Shown piece by piece: positions 32,400 through 42,911 of a stretch of 64,000 nucleotides of DNA (position 1 is its first letter; every line of letters starts with the position of its first letter). This DNA comes from Trichaptum fuscoviolaceum (taxonomy: Eukaryota; Basidiomycota; Agaricomycetes; Hymenochaetales; Trichaptaceae): NCBI GenBank assembly GCA_910574455.1, contig CAJSYZ010000003.1:4587250-4651249 (forward strand), in the 5' to 3' direction. The notes beneath the pieces are model-generated. The model had not been told where the DNA came from, did not search any database, and saw only the letters and a list, made by a program, of their open reading frames with translations. Both the position numbers and the translations under genes were made by a program.

Positions 32400-34128
32400 C
32401 TATAGATTCCCAGCATACCTCCTAAAGGAAACTTTCCACTTACTCCAAACTTCAGGGAGTCGACGTGCCTGATTGAGCGCTGGGGGATGTGCCTGATTGG
32501 GCGCTGGTGGGTGATGTATGATGATGTCCGAAGTCCCATTGGAACCAGGTATGAACTCGAATCCCAATGAAGCGCCTGGTCCCACCGGCCAGCCGACATT
32601 CTCAACAGGATAAGCCTCGGGGCTTCTTCGCTCACTAATCGGTCGGTTTCGCATTTCCGCAATACGCACAGTGAGCTCTTTACCCAACAGTTTCCTTTCT
32701 TTGCGACTCAATGGTTGGCGACGCCAGGCAAGGGCCTCCAGAGCATATACGCGCCATCTCTCACGGGCTTCAAACCGTATGGCCAGGAGAACTCGCTCTA
32801 CGTGCGGGACATCGAGCTCGTAAAGCTCGCGAAACACGAGATCTCGTACTTCATCGCACTGCCAGAGATGAGCAAGTCCAAGAATGGACTTCCATTCTTC
32901 AATGCTTGCTTCATATACGGAATATTTCCTAGACAACACTTAGAAAAGGAGTAGTCTGTATGACAGGTTTTGCTCACGGATTGTAGAATACCCATAGAAA
33001 ACGTGCAAAGTCATCGCTTGTAACTTGCGGTAGCAATATGGGATGTTGGTCCGATGTGCCTTCCTGTTCTAACCCTGACTCAAGCGGTGCAGGTAATGAC
33101 AGCATCTCATGAAACGATGGCGATTCACGCAGGAGGAAATATCGATGAACGCGGAACAGCGTGTTTTCAACCTGCAAAGTCATAAGTCTTATGGTAATAC
33201 CAATGATGCAGTCTGGACTAAAGTCGATCTACTCACGAGAAACACAACATCGCCACTTGGAATATAGAATTCTTCATGACGTGCTTGACGTACTTGATTG
33301 GGCGCTGATGGGAGAGGTACGATGATGGGCGGGCTCGGAGTGTCATACGCGACGGTGAGCGGCGGACTGGGGGTGCGACAAAACGCTACAGGGTATTGCG
33401 GCATACTCTGCTTAATCCGTTGTTCACGCAGTTCCGCAACACGCACAGTGAGCTCAATACCCAGCAGATTCCCTTCCTCAAGACTCAATGGTTCCCGACG
33501 CTCGCTGAGGCCCTCCAGCGCCTTTTCGCGCCATTGCTCACGGGCTTCATACCTTGTGGTCAAGAGAACTCGCTCTACGTATGGGACATGGAAATGGTCA
33601 AGCTCGCGAAACGCGAGATCTCGTACTTCATCGCACTGCCAGAGATGAGCCAATCGAAGGATGGACGTCCATACTTCGAAACTTCTTTCGTATACGTTGT
33701 ATTTCCTAGACAACATTTAGAAAAGGAGTAGTCTGTATGACAGGTTTTGCTCACGGATTGTAGAATACCCATAGAAAATGTGCAAAGTCTTCGCTTGTAA
33801 CTTGCGGAAGTATTATGGGATGTTGGTCCGATGTGCCTTCCTGCTCTAACCCAGACGGTGCAGGTAACGACATCATGTCTCGAAACAATGGCGAGTCACG
33901 CAGGAGGAAATATCGATGAACGCGGAACAGCATGTTTTCAACCTGCAAAGGCATAATTCTTATGGGTACCCCAACGATGCAATGCGGACTACAAATCAGT
34001 TTACTCACGAGAAACACAACATCGCCGCTTGGAATATAATACTCTTCATGACGCTCCTTCCCTTTCCCTTTCTCCTTCGACGATGGCGTCAAATCTATAG
34101 GCGAGGCAGCGATATCGTTGGAGGCCAT
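32400..34128 (-). CDS. Double-BTB protein formed by fusion of two tandem BTB genes
   Basis: Five exons. Exon 1 (34009-34128) starts MASNDIAASPIDLTPSSKEK. Exon 2 is the first BTB core, VENMLFRVHRYFLLRDSPLF ... HFLWVFYNP. Exon 3 has KYNVYERSFEVWTSILRLAH and the helical segment, then runs without a stop through SAPNQVRQARHEEFYIPSGD and VVFL, the exon-1 end of the next copy. Exon 4 (from 33171) is a second BTB core, VENTLFRVHRYFLLRESPSF. Exon 5 is KYSVYEASIEEWKSILGLAH to the stop at 32400-32402. The second copy has lost its own start codon and leader; the phases match across the join (phase 0 GTGAGT donor). The result is about 560 residues with two BTB units. Single-gene expression is inferred, not shown. 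Confidence 0.75.
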
Positions 34129-34727
34129 CACAAACGCAGATAAGTGCGTACTTGAAGCGATGTGTGGACGGGTAGCGAGGTGCGAAAGTCAACAGAGTAT
34201 CAGTGCAAAACAAGGTGGGGAAGGCATGTTGTTGTATTTATGAGATAATGGCAGTGCTCAATTTCATATCTATGTTTGGGGCCGTTCTTACAAATGCATA
34301 GCCCTTGTTAGCGAGCTTTCCTGTGCTAACACAGCGTTCGTAATTATTCAGTAGAGTTTTGGTCTTCATCATCGTGATGTTGGTAAGAGCGAACTCAAGT
34401 TTGGAATATTTTGCATAATTTATTCAAACTGTCAAAACAAACACAAACGGAACCAAAACGTGGTTCAAGTTATCTTATCTTCAACTTCAAGTTCAACTTG
34501 AATGACATCATCGATACAGATTGACTGGATGCGGATTCAGAGTTCAACAGCTTGAACTTGAACCACGTCCTATGCGCAGCAGCAATGACCAGCATAATCA
34601 CTGTCAGACCGCCCACCAATGCAATTACTGGCGAATGGAGTACCCTATTAATACTTCTTAATAGCATATAAGACCCATCTCTCACGTCGCCGGGTCTTCA
34701 AGTCGCACAACGACTCGCGAGCCCACT
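34129..34727. repeat. Duplicated head-to-head promoter, copy 2
   Basis: Near-identical to 30053-30665 over long stretches. It keeps the inverted repeat: ACGTGGTTCAAG at 34458-34469 and CTTGAACCACGT at 34557-34568, extendable here to 14 bases (ACGTGGTTCAAGTT). It lies between the double-BTB gene and DUF6593 gene 2. Confidence 0.75.
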
Positions 34728-35504
34728 ATGATCTCTGAACGACCCACTCGCACAGTCTCGCCGCAGCGCAAACAGAAGCATCGTGGAGGACTTACTGAAG
34801 CTAACATTCCGCACGCTGACCATACCTCTCGGCATGTATACCGGTTCACCGCTGGTGGTAATCGAGTGTTCAACGCCGAGGTCGTCGACCATGCCGACAG
34901 AGTTGCTTATCGCTTCGTCACCGAGGGAAAACGCATGACTCTGTACGACGTCGCGGAGGGGCGTGAGGTCGGGAGTGTTCTTTGGGGTGCTCACTCTCGT
35001 GTCACTTGGGAAGGTGTCGAGACGAAGCTCAGGAAGTTCATATTCTCGAACAGTGGGAATACGTGAGTGTAGTGATTCAACTATAGGAGGAACCGTTGGC
35101 TCAACTAGTATTCCTAGTGGACCTTTGTTTCAACATGATGGAGTCCTATACAATTGGCTGCAAGAGAAGCTCTACGCTTTGGTATGTCTTAACGTCAATT
35201 CATTCTTTGATTCGGACACTCATAATTTAATGAAATTCGCTATCAGGTCCGCACCACCCCTGGCGCAGTACGCATGGTGACTATCTACAACGACGGAGAG
35301 AAACCGGAAGTAGAGATCACACCGGAGGGCCAAGCTATTGGTAGCGGTCTACTTGCAGAGGTTGTTTTCGTGACTGCGCTCTTCGAGTGCAACCTGTGGA
35401 AGAATCCAGGCTTCTCAGGTTCCCCTAAGCTGAATAGGATTATGGCTGCTATTGAACACGAGGATCACACTAAGATACCCTCGGAAGTTGACACTAATGC
35501 TTGA
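34728..35504 (+). CDS. DUF6593-family protein, module copy 3 (intact)
   Basis: Three exons resolve cleanly: 34728-35062, 35118-35181 and 35247-35504, about 218 residues. Exon 1 has a basic polar leader (PQRKQKHRGG), then HVYRFTAGGNRVFNAEVVDH, VAYRFVTEGKRMTLYDVAEG and SVLWGAHSRVTWEGVETKL. Exon 2 adds GPLFQHDGVLYNWLQEKLYA with the family's DGxxYxW motif. Exon 3 adds VRTTPGAVRMVTIYNDGEKP, ITPEGQAIGSGLLAEVVFVT and the end SEVDTNA. The pattern fits DUF6593; the function is unknown. It is head to head with the double-BTB gene, and the promoter is shared. Confidence 0.8.
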
Positions 35505-35929
35505 AGTTGTGTATGTTGTCTCATATGTGAACAATGTTATTGTATTTTACCATAGTAACTCCTCATGACCGCTCCAAAATATCGAGCTTTGTTACCTCTG
35601 GGTGCACGCAATGCAATGTATTGAGGAAGTTCTCAATTATAGATTAATATGAATTCCATACACCATCTCAGTCACCGGTCCGAAGATAGCAGGTCACTGA
35701 TTGAAGGATGAGTATGCGAAGCATCTAGTCACAAATGCATGCTCGCCCTCATAAAGAGTCGTCTCTTTCAAGCGAGACTGGAAAATGGATGCTATTCAAT
35801 GCTCAGTGACAGTAGAAAATACAATGAAACATGGGTGGAGACACAGCTATGCATGATAATACAGAAGATAAGAGATATATGACAGTGAACTGAAACAAAG
35901 AGGAGGTGATGTAAGTACATGCATACATT
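35505..35929. other. Convergent spacer
   Basis: A 425-base convergent spacer between DUF6593 gene 2 and the 14-3-3 gene. No gene was seen. Confidence 0.45.
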
Positions 35930-36872
35930 CTATGCCTTAGTACCGTTCAGCTTCGCTTCTTGTTCATCTATGCGGGAAGTCACATTTCGCTCTTCAGTAA
36001 TCCGAGATCTCCTTTATGACACGATTTCGTCACTCACCATGCTCCTGGATCTCCTTAAACCACAAAGTCAGGTCCTCCCGGAGGAGCTGAAGAATCAAGA
36101 GCGAGTCACGGTACTTCGACTCGGGCATCTGGTCCAAAACGGCTACCGCCTCGTCGAACGCGTGCTTTGCTAAATGGCACGCGCGTTCGGGGCTGTTGAG
36201 GACATCGCGGAAGTAGACAGCGAAGTTGAGCGCCAGGCCGAGGCGCGTGGGGTGTGTGGCATCCAGAGTGGAAAGCGCTACTTTGTACGCGATTTTGTAG
36301 GCCTCCAGGGACGCGGTCGCATAGTCCTTCCTCGTGTCTGCTTGTGCGAACTCTGCTAAGTAGCGGTAGTAGTCGCCCTTCCTAGAATATTAAAATTAGG
36401 TCAGTTGTATAAATCGAGTAAGCCTTGGGATTCTGAATAATCACATTTTGTAGTAGAAGACCGTTTCGTCTCCCGGTGCGGCAGCAGGGATGAGAGTAGA
36501 CGTGACCAGATTTAATACATCCTCGCAGGCGTGCACAAGCTCTCGCTCAATTCCCGCTCTCTGTTTTTGCATGAGCAAAACCTCCTTGCGTGTTGCCTTA
36601 CGATTTTCAATCTCCTCGATTGTAGTAATTGCTCGCCAGCTATGGCGAAGGGCTCCCGTAATGTTCTTGTACGCCACAGAGAGCAGGCTGCGTTCCTCTA
36701 CCGACAAGTGAGCTTTCGCGTACGCGATTATGCCCTTGACGTATTCGAGCATGTCTGATGAATCATGAGATTGCTGTACGTAAAATAAGTAGAAGACCTC
36801 ACCATCATATCTTTCGGCCGACTCCGCGACCTTGGCAAGATAAACACATTCTTCTCGAGAATTTGCGGCCAT
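35930..36872 (-). CDS. 14-3-3 protein, divergent paralogue
   Basis: Dimeric adaptor that binds phosphoserine/phosphothreonine proteins. The start MAANSREECVYLAKVAESAE leads to ERYD, then a short in-frame intron, then DMLEYVKGIIAYAKAHLSVE, LLSVAYKNITGALRHSWRAI, FYYKM|KGDYYRYLAEFA and LRLGLALNFAVYFRDVLNSP type helices (the exon begins TRLGLALNF). Helix 9 is LLREDLTLWFKEIQEH and the last exon DEQEAKLNGTKA. Ligand residues equal to K49, R56, R127 and Y128 of 14-3-3 zeta are kept (YKN, LR, RY), but R55 is Leu, and many positions differ from the usual highly conserved fungal 14-3-3. It is therefore probably a second, faster-evolving paralogue. Confidence 0.85.
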
Positions 36873-38045
36873 TATTCACGATTTAGCAAAACGAAGACCG
36901 TCGACAAGAGAGCAAAGCGCCAGGAACTAGAAGAAGCGTCGTCGTAAGGGGTAGAGGGGACAGAAGGTGTGGGACCCTTTGAACAAGATAGCACAAGCCC
37001 TATATTAGTGCGTGTCACCGCACAACGGGGCAGAGGGGTGGCGCCTGTGAGGTGTTGAGGAAGATGTTAGAGATGGGTCGCGGAAAAGCATGGCTTTAAG
37101 CAAAGTCACTCCGATCATAAGGCCGGCTTAGGCACGCGTCCCATTAATGAGGCTCCGGCGCATGAGGTTACACGGCCGGTTTCCAAGTTCTTCGTGAATA
37201 GATTCCATGGTTAAATAGGGCAAAAGAGGACCATGAGAGCTATCTGGGTATGGGGTAGCTAAAGCCGGCGATCTTGGGTAAAGGGCGGACAGGCTCACCA
37301 TATTTCCGTGCCGGTAGCCCCTGCTGAGTCTAACGTCTATTTCTCTCCCTCGACAAGTAGGAAGACGGCAGGTGTTTCTTCATTGAAGATAAGCTTGCTT
37401 GAATGTAGCACGACGGAAGGGCAAGGGTTACGCTGAAATCCCCGCTCGAATCCGAAAGACCGCAAACAGCCTTAGCTCTCATACGACGTTCATATGAAAA
37501 CAAAGAACCGTACTAAGCAAATCGGAACAGTATAGCCAGCCAGAAAGCCCAAGACGTCATCTATAAAAGGAGAGAAGAATGCGTGTTCTTGGAGTATGAA
37601 TCTTCAGTACGCAGGCGGCTACGATCTTCTTCTTCTTCGGCAGCTCTGGCAAGTACCAAATGGATACCGGCCTGAAGAGCTGGTAGCTCAACGTAATGAA
37701 AAGCATTGCATTCCCAACTCGAAGTGACTTTGGCTATCACTATCACTGACGACGTTGAGGGATCCGAGCACGGTGTCCGTGCGGCCTGAGCGTGTTGGGA
37801 GCCTCCTTGGCGAATACCCTCCTTTCTTCGATGGGATAATTTGAAGATCTCTTGTAGACCATCATAAGATTATTAGATGGTTTGTCAACTTGAAGCTATA
37901 CACGCAAAGATGAAGTCGAAGGTAATTGTTGTCCTCCAGAAGGTGCCAGTCAGTGGTTACCATACCGTGTGAAGATGAGTCATCTCCGATTAAAATGTAC
38001 TTCTATCGCAGTGAGCACTGTCAAGCGTCTTCGTCGACGACCACG
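36873..38045. other. Spacer, divergent promoters
   Basis: About 1.2 kb between the 14-3-3 start and the U1-C start. Short frames only, without motifs. It presumably holds both promoters and untranslated leaders. Confidence 0.45.
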
Positions 38046-38958
38046 ATGCCGGTGAGCAGCAGTACATCTTTATTTCAATGCCCACAGCTAACCAGGGCTA
38101 TAGAAACACTATTGCGACTACTGTGATGTCTTTCTCACTCACGACTCTGCTTCGGGTGAGTTGGAACCAATATAACTTATGTGCTTTCCTGATCATGGGT
38201 TTTAGTCCGCAAGGCGCACAACAGCGGTAGGAATCACTTGCAGAACGTCAGAGACTACTATGCTTGTGAGCTATTATATCATACCTTGTCTGCATTGACC
38301 TCTGATGGCATTTTGCAGCCTTAGGACACGATAAAGCGCAGAGCATCATCGATCAAATCACGTCTTCATATGAGTCTGGCGGCGGGCCTCCTCCAGGCGG
38401 ATTCTCATTGCCTCCATCAGCATTTGCCGGACCACCGCCCTTTGGAGGTGCTCCGCCACCGCCATTCGCAGGCTTCCCGGGCGGTACGTCAAAGCCATTG
38501 CTTAGCACAGTGATTGTAGTCCAATCGTCTTTTGTAGGTCGCCCACCCTTCCCTCCTGGCCCCGGTGGGTTCCCTATTCCTCCTCCCGGTATGATGGGTG
38601 CTCCTCCATTCCCTCCAGGTGGTATGGGTCCTCCAGGTAGTTTCCCTCCAGGTGCGTAACTGCTATTCACTTCCAAGATCGTTTTATTGACTTCTTCTTA
38701 GGTGCGCCGCCCTTCCCTCCCAACGCAGGCGCTCCTCCGTTCCCCCCTCCGGGTTTCGGTGGTGGACCACCAGGAGGCAACTTCGGTCCTCCGCCAAATC
38801 AGAATGGACCCCCTCCTGGTTTCAATGGTTTCCCTCCAAACATGAACGGACCTCCTTCTCAACAACAAAATTTCAGCGGCTCAGATGAATCGAACGGACA
38901 ATCGGCCCCTCCAGCTATGCATCCTGATCGGATGAGGATGGTGGGTGGTGGGCGCTAG
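38046..38958 (+). CDS. YHC1: U1 snRNP protein C (5' splice-site recognition)
   Basis: Component of U1 snRNP that stabilises pairing with the 5' splice site. The first coding exon is only six bases (ATGCCG, 38046-38051). Exon 2 (38104-38155), exon 3 (38206-38265) and later exons then give [20 protein letters not shown] and RKAHNSGRNHLQNVRDYYA. The U1-C zinc finger ligands fall exactly at C6, C9, H24 and H30. SLGHDKAQSIIDQITSSYES follows, then a long Pro/Gly/Phe-rich tail (APPPPFAGFPGG, PPFPPGAPP-type repeats) with two more introns, ending MRMVGGGR. The Pro/Gly-rich tail is normal for the family. Confidence 0.93.
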
Positions 38959-39335
38959 AGATCAGCGTGACGTAGGGGAGCAAGCAGATGTGTATTTCGT
39001 ATCTTCCTTCACCGCTCGCTGATCTGCTTTCGTCAGAGTTTTCGTTTCTCAATTTGTGATGGTAATGAACTATTTTCTTCGCCTACTCGCTGTATTATAA
39101 ATTTGAAAAAGGGGTCAAGAATGAATATTCGTATGGTCTTCGCAATCCCCACCGTGGTGGTTCCTATACAAATGCTGATTTTCAAAGCTTGTACTACTAG
39201 TACTATCGGCGAATGATGTTCAAGACTTCAAGTCCAGTTGACTTTCTCAATGGAAATTCCCATCTACACAATACAGCAGGGGAAATCTAATCGGTATCGT
39301 GCGAACCTTGACTGCCAATCAAGATAGGAAAGAAG
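38959..39335. other. Spacer after U1-C
   Basis: AT-rich 377-base spacer that probably includes the U1-C 3' untranslated region. No gene was seen. Confidence 0.4.
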
Positions 39336-40098
39336 ATGGATCCGCTGCTGGTTTGGCCTCGAACAAGACTAGGCTACTTGTATCGTAGCACGATCGGACA
39401 GTGCGACTCGGTCCAGATTGTCAGGTTCTCGACTCTGGAACAGGTACTGGTAAGCAACATCAGAGAGATAGCATTTCAATATCTCACCAGGAGATCGTGT
39501 TCAAGTGCTTGCTACTTCAGTTATCAAAGGAGGTGCACAAAACTCTACGGTAGTGACATCTATTCAATCAACTTTCCCAAAGTCTATCCGGGAAATGTTG
39601 AGTTCCGAGTTGCTTCGGTCACGTCTATGCCCCAGGACTGGTCTGGCAAGTTTGATCTCGTCCACCAACGATTCCTCATCGCGAGTCCGCCCGGGTCAGG
39701 CTGGTATTCGGCAATGTCGGAGCTGTTTCGTGTACTCAAGCCAGGAGGGCATATTGAGCTCATAGACTTAACTGTAAATGCAGGTCCACATGCGACGCGC
39801 TTTCTTGGGCTTATTTCTGAACCATTTTGCCAAACGTGGCTTGTTGTTTGACTGCGCTAGGCGTCTTCGAGGGTTCGCGGAGGCAGCAGGGTTCGTCGTT
39901 GTCAAGGCGGACAAACAATACTTGCCGGCAGGAAGAAAGGCATGGGGCAGGATAGGAGAACTTATGACAAGCAATGCGGTCGGTGTCTTCACAGGACTGG
40001 GGTCGTTCATTAAAGCCATAGACATTATGGCTTCGGATGAGGAGATATCTTACCTCATTGACAATTGCGTGCAGGAGTGGGACCAAAATCGGACATAG
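39336..40098 (+). pseudogene. Degenerate SAM-dependent methyltransferase
   Basis: Class I methyltransferase remains. YGSDIYSINFPKVYPGNVEF, FDLVHQRFLIAS and ELFRVLKPGGHIELIDL (post-motif III) are readable in one frame. The continuation LFLNHFAKRGLLFDCARRLR and FAEAAGFVVV is in another frame, with the shift between about 39765 and 39805 and no suitable intron. The SAM-binding motif I (DxGxGxG) is missing upstream; the sequence there resembles the end of the inverted-repeat element at 31185-31260. It is tail to tail with a related methyltransferase at 40651. A sequencing error could mimic the frameshift but not the missing motif I. Confidence 0.6.
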
Positions 40099-40650
40099 GA
40101 ACGCGGTTTGTGGCACATGTTGTATGCGCTAAGAAACCAGAGAATGGCATCGCCAGGCTATAATTGCTTGTAAATAGGTTAAAGATTTAGTGCGCTCCGA
40201 TTGCAAATTACACCCATCATCCAGCATCATCCACATGAACCCACGGTTACAAGTGATCCATAAACCTGAGGCCGGGCTCACGGGATGAATGACTAAATGG
40301 CTGTCTGGGATGTTGCTATTCTCGTCATGGCGCGTGAATATTAATGAAGGGGGTCATAAGAAATGATAAAATCTGCAACAATACACAAAAAGACCCAACG
40401 GCAAGGGACTATAGAAACGTAAAAGAGATGAATCAGTGAGCGAAGGTCAGGGATCTAGAGGAATATACACAGTTGCCCCCAAGGCATGGTAAAATTAATG
40501 AAATATAAGTTACTGTGAGTCAAGATACAGAAATAGATCACAGCTAGATTGCAGCAGGAAGTCCACTGACGGTCGTAGTAAGTAATGTATTGAGAAAGAC
40601 AAAGATTGAGTTTAAATCACTCACAAATATCGATAATGAAAAGGATTAAT
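40099..40650. other. Convergent spacer between methyltransferase genes
   Basis: About 0.55 kb of AT-rich sequence, with no gene seen. Confidence 0.4.
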
Positions 40651-42012
40651 TCAATCTTCGAAAATAGCCTCCTCTTTTCGGGCGAAGACATAGAAGACGC
40701 GCTCGAATAGTTCAAGGTTCTTCTCGTACAGTTCGTATCTTGCCTGAACCAGCAATTGTTCAACTTCCTCAGCAGTCTTCCCGGCCCGGCGCATCAGCGG
40801 AGTTGTCGAATACAGTGCGCCCATGGCGTTGTCGCGCACCATCTCGCCTAACTCCACCTGCAACTCTGACTCCGTGTCCCACGTCCCCATCGGCACGCTC
40901 ATAACCAAGTCGTCGATGTCCGTAAACCCGCCTATCTCACGAAGGTACGTGCCCACGAGGGGGAGATGGGCTATTGGAATCCCGTCTGCAGTGAGACACT
41001 TGACGATCCCCTCCGTAAAAGAACAAAGCGCAGGCGCATGGAGCCGAGCGTCTGAGCCGTCACGCATCCATGCAGACATTTCCATGTCATACAAGATTAG
41101 GATTCCACCAGGCTTTAGTAATCGCCTCATTTCTCGGAGTAGGAACTTGAAATCTCGACTCTGAAATTATTTTAGTTCGGGTCACATATCATGAAGATAG
41201 TACGTACAAATTTGAAAAGACCTGAGCCATGGATCACATCATATGATTCATCTCTTCCTCGAAGACCCTCATGTAGATTGTATATTTCGATCTGTACATT
41301 TTCTTGATGTGCATGTCGTACGGGCACCAAATGACAGCCTGTAAATTTGACGTGAGGGTATTCTGAAGCCATATCATCTATCCTGGAGGGGTATTAAACT
41401 TCAAGCATTGATTGTTGTTCGGCAAAGAAGAACAAACCATGGCGTGTTGCACAATACGTCCAAAGCACGTATGCTTCCTTCATATGGAGGATTCAGCACT
41501 TCCTCGATGTCCTCCCGGTGGAAATGACCGACGATGAGCTGCAGTATGTTTTGTTGTCCTCTTACACGATGTATTTCTAGGCGATCAACCGGCAGGACCG
41601 CTGGAACATTATCCTACTCCGGTGAGCCTCAGAATGCGAACGAAGCAGAAATTGTCCATGTCTTACAATAGCAGGAAACATGCGCCCAGCTTCTTCGCGA
41701 TAATAGCCTAAGATTAAGCATGAGGAACTGGCATGTCCTCTGTCTTTGGTTACACGTACCGACAGTTTCGACGCTGCTCACGCTGGTCATGGAAGTAGCG
41801 TCGGAGAATGGCGAAGGCGCCCGTCTTCGTAGAACTGTTTCCGGTGAAGGTGTTCGCGGGGGCGACAATGGTAGTTCAATCGGATTCTGTGCGAATTGCG
41901 AGAACTCCATGTCGTATTCCGGTTCCATTTCCGCATAGTTTATGGACTCGTCCTCTTCGTGATGGAACTCATGACCATCTTGCGAGCCAGTACGTTGTTC
42001 GTCGTAGTCCAT
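40651..42012 (-). CDS. SAM-dependent methyltransferase-like protein with altered motif I
   Basis: The start MDYDEQRTGSQDGHEFHHEE opens an acidic, Ser/Pro-rich leader of about 90 residues. Exon joins give ...ETVGYYREEAGRMFPAI, then DNVPAVLPVDRLEIHRVRGQ, LIVGHFHREDIEEVLNPPYE, RALDVLCNTPW|IDDMASEYPH, VKFTGCHLVPV, YDVIHGSGLFKF, LREMRRLLKPGGILILYDME, and an end VFYVFARKEEAIFED. The layout is that of fungal LaeA-like/Methyltransf_25 proteins. The SAM-binding glycine motif (LDxGxGxG) reads LDVLCNTPW, with all glycines lost, so catalysis is doubtful. The intron right after it is GTTTGT...CAG. The open frame extends upstream of 42012 but without another ATG. Confidence 0.68.
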
Positions 42013-42911
42013 GTCGACGCCAGGATGGTGGAACGAGGGCAAGCTTGAGCTGAGGCCAAAGGCAAAGGTGTCGCTGGGCTGTTTCGAAGAAGTACGGTAA
42101 CCAGCCCCGCGTTCGCACTCCTGTCGGATTAAATTCAAGAAACGGCGAGCGAACGCCCCAGTGTTACGGCGCAACGGATGTTCCAGAAGTCCAATCCCAC
42201 GAAGCTGCAGGTGCGCAGCGCGCTCGTATGTAATTCGGGAGTTTAATAGCCTTCGGTCTCGGATCGCGGTGAACGCGATGACGGTGTTCGGCCACGGCTG
42301 TCCATCCAACGCGTTCGGCGATGTCAAGAGGGTGTTGGTCGCTGTCGAAGACGACGAGCTGAGAGGAGGGTATGACAGCCATTTTGTTGAGTGCTTACTT
42401 TCATCTGGAGGCCAGTGGGAAACACTTTCCTTTTTGTCTCCGAGTCTCAACTTGAAGTTCGACTAAACTTCGACATACCCGAAGCCAATTATAATTGACC
42501 CACCAGTCGACCTATCTCCATAAGTCAGGAAGCACCTCATTTACTGGCCACGTCTTAAGCATGAGGCAGAGGATACTATATGAGCCTTTGCTTTCACAGG
42601 GATTGTCAGTGGAGGACGCCACCTGGGAGCCAATAAATCAGAGATGTGCGGTACAAACCGCATTTCGATGCGGTCATTGTGCAGGGAAGAGGATAATAAA
42701 CATGATAATCAGGAAGATCGCTATGAGCTAAATTAAGGTAATCTAAGAGGGTGAAACAAAAGTTGGCGCGAGGATCGACGACATCGCCGCCAGAGCAACC
42801 GAATCCATGGCTTGGACGGACGAAAGGGCGGTCCCCGGGGCAGAAACAGTGGTATTGACAAGCTTAACGGGCTGTCCTGACTAGGGCTAACCGGCGGCAG
42901 CAATCTCAACT
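42013..42911. other. Spacer, no clear gene
   Basis: An open frame runs from 42450 into the methyltransferase start but has no ATG of its own, so it may be leader or an unrecognised upstream exon. The rest holds the 3' end of the OMA1-like gene. No other feature was seen. Confidence 0.4.

Noticed and set aside
38353..38676. Minus-strand Gly/Pro-rich frame opposite U1-C
   Set aside because: Reverse reading of the Pro/Gly-rich codons of the U1-C tail.
42164..42450. Open frames upstream of the methyltransferase start
   Set aside because: The long frame has no ATG before 42012 and the overlapping ones show no family motif; kept as leader or spacer.
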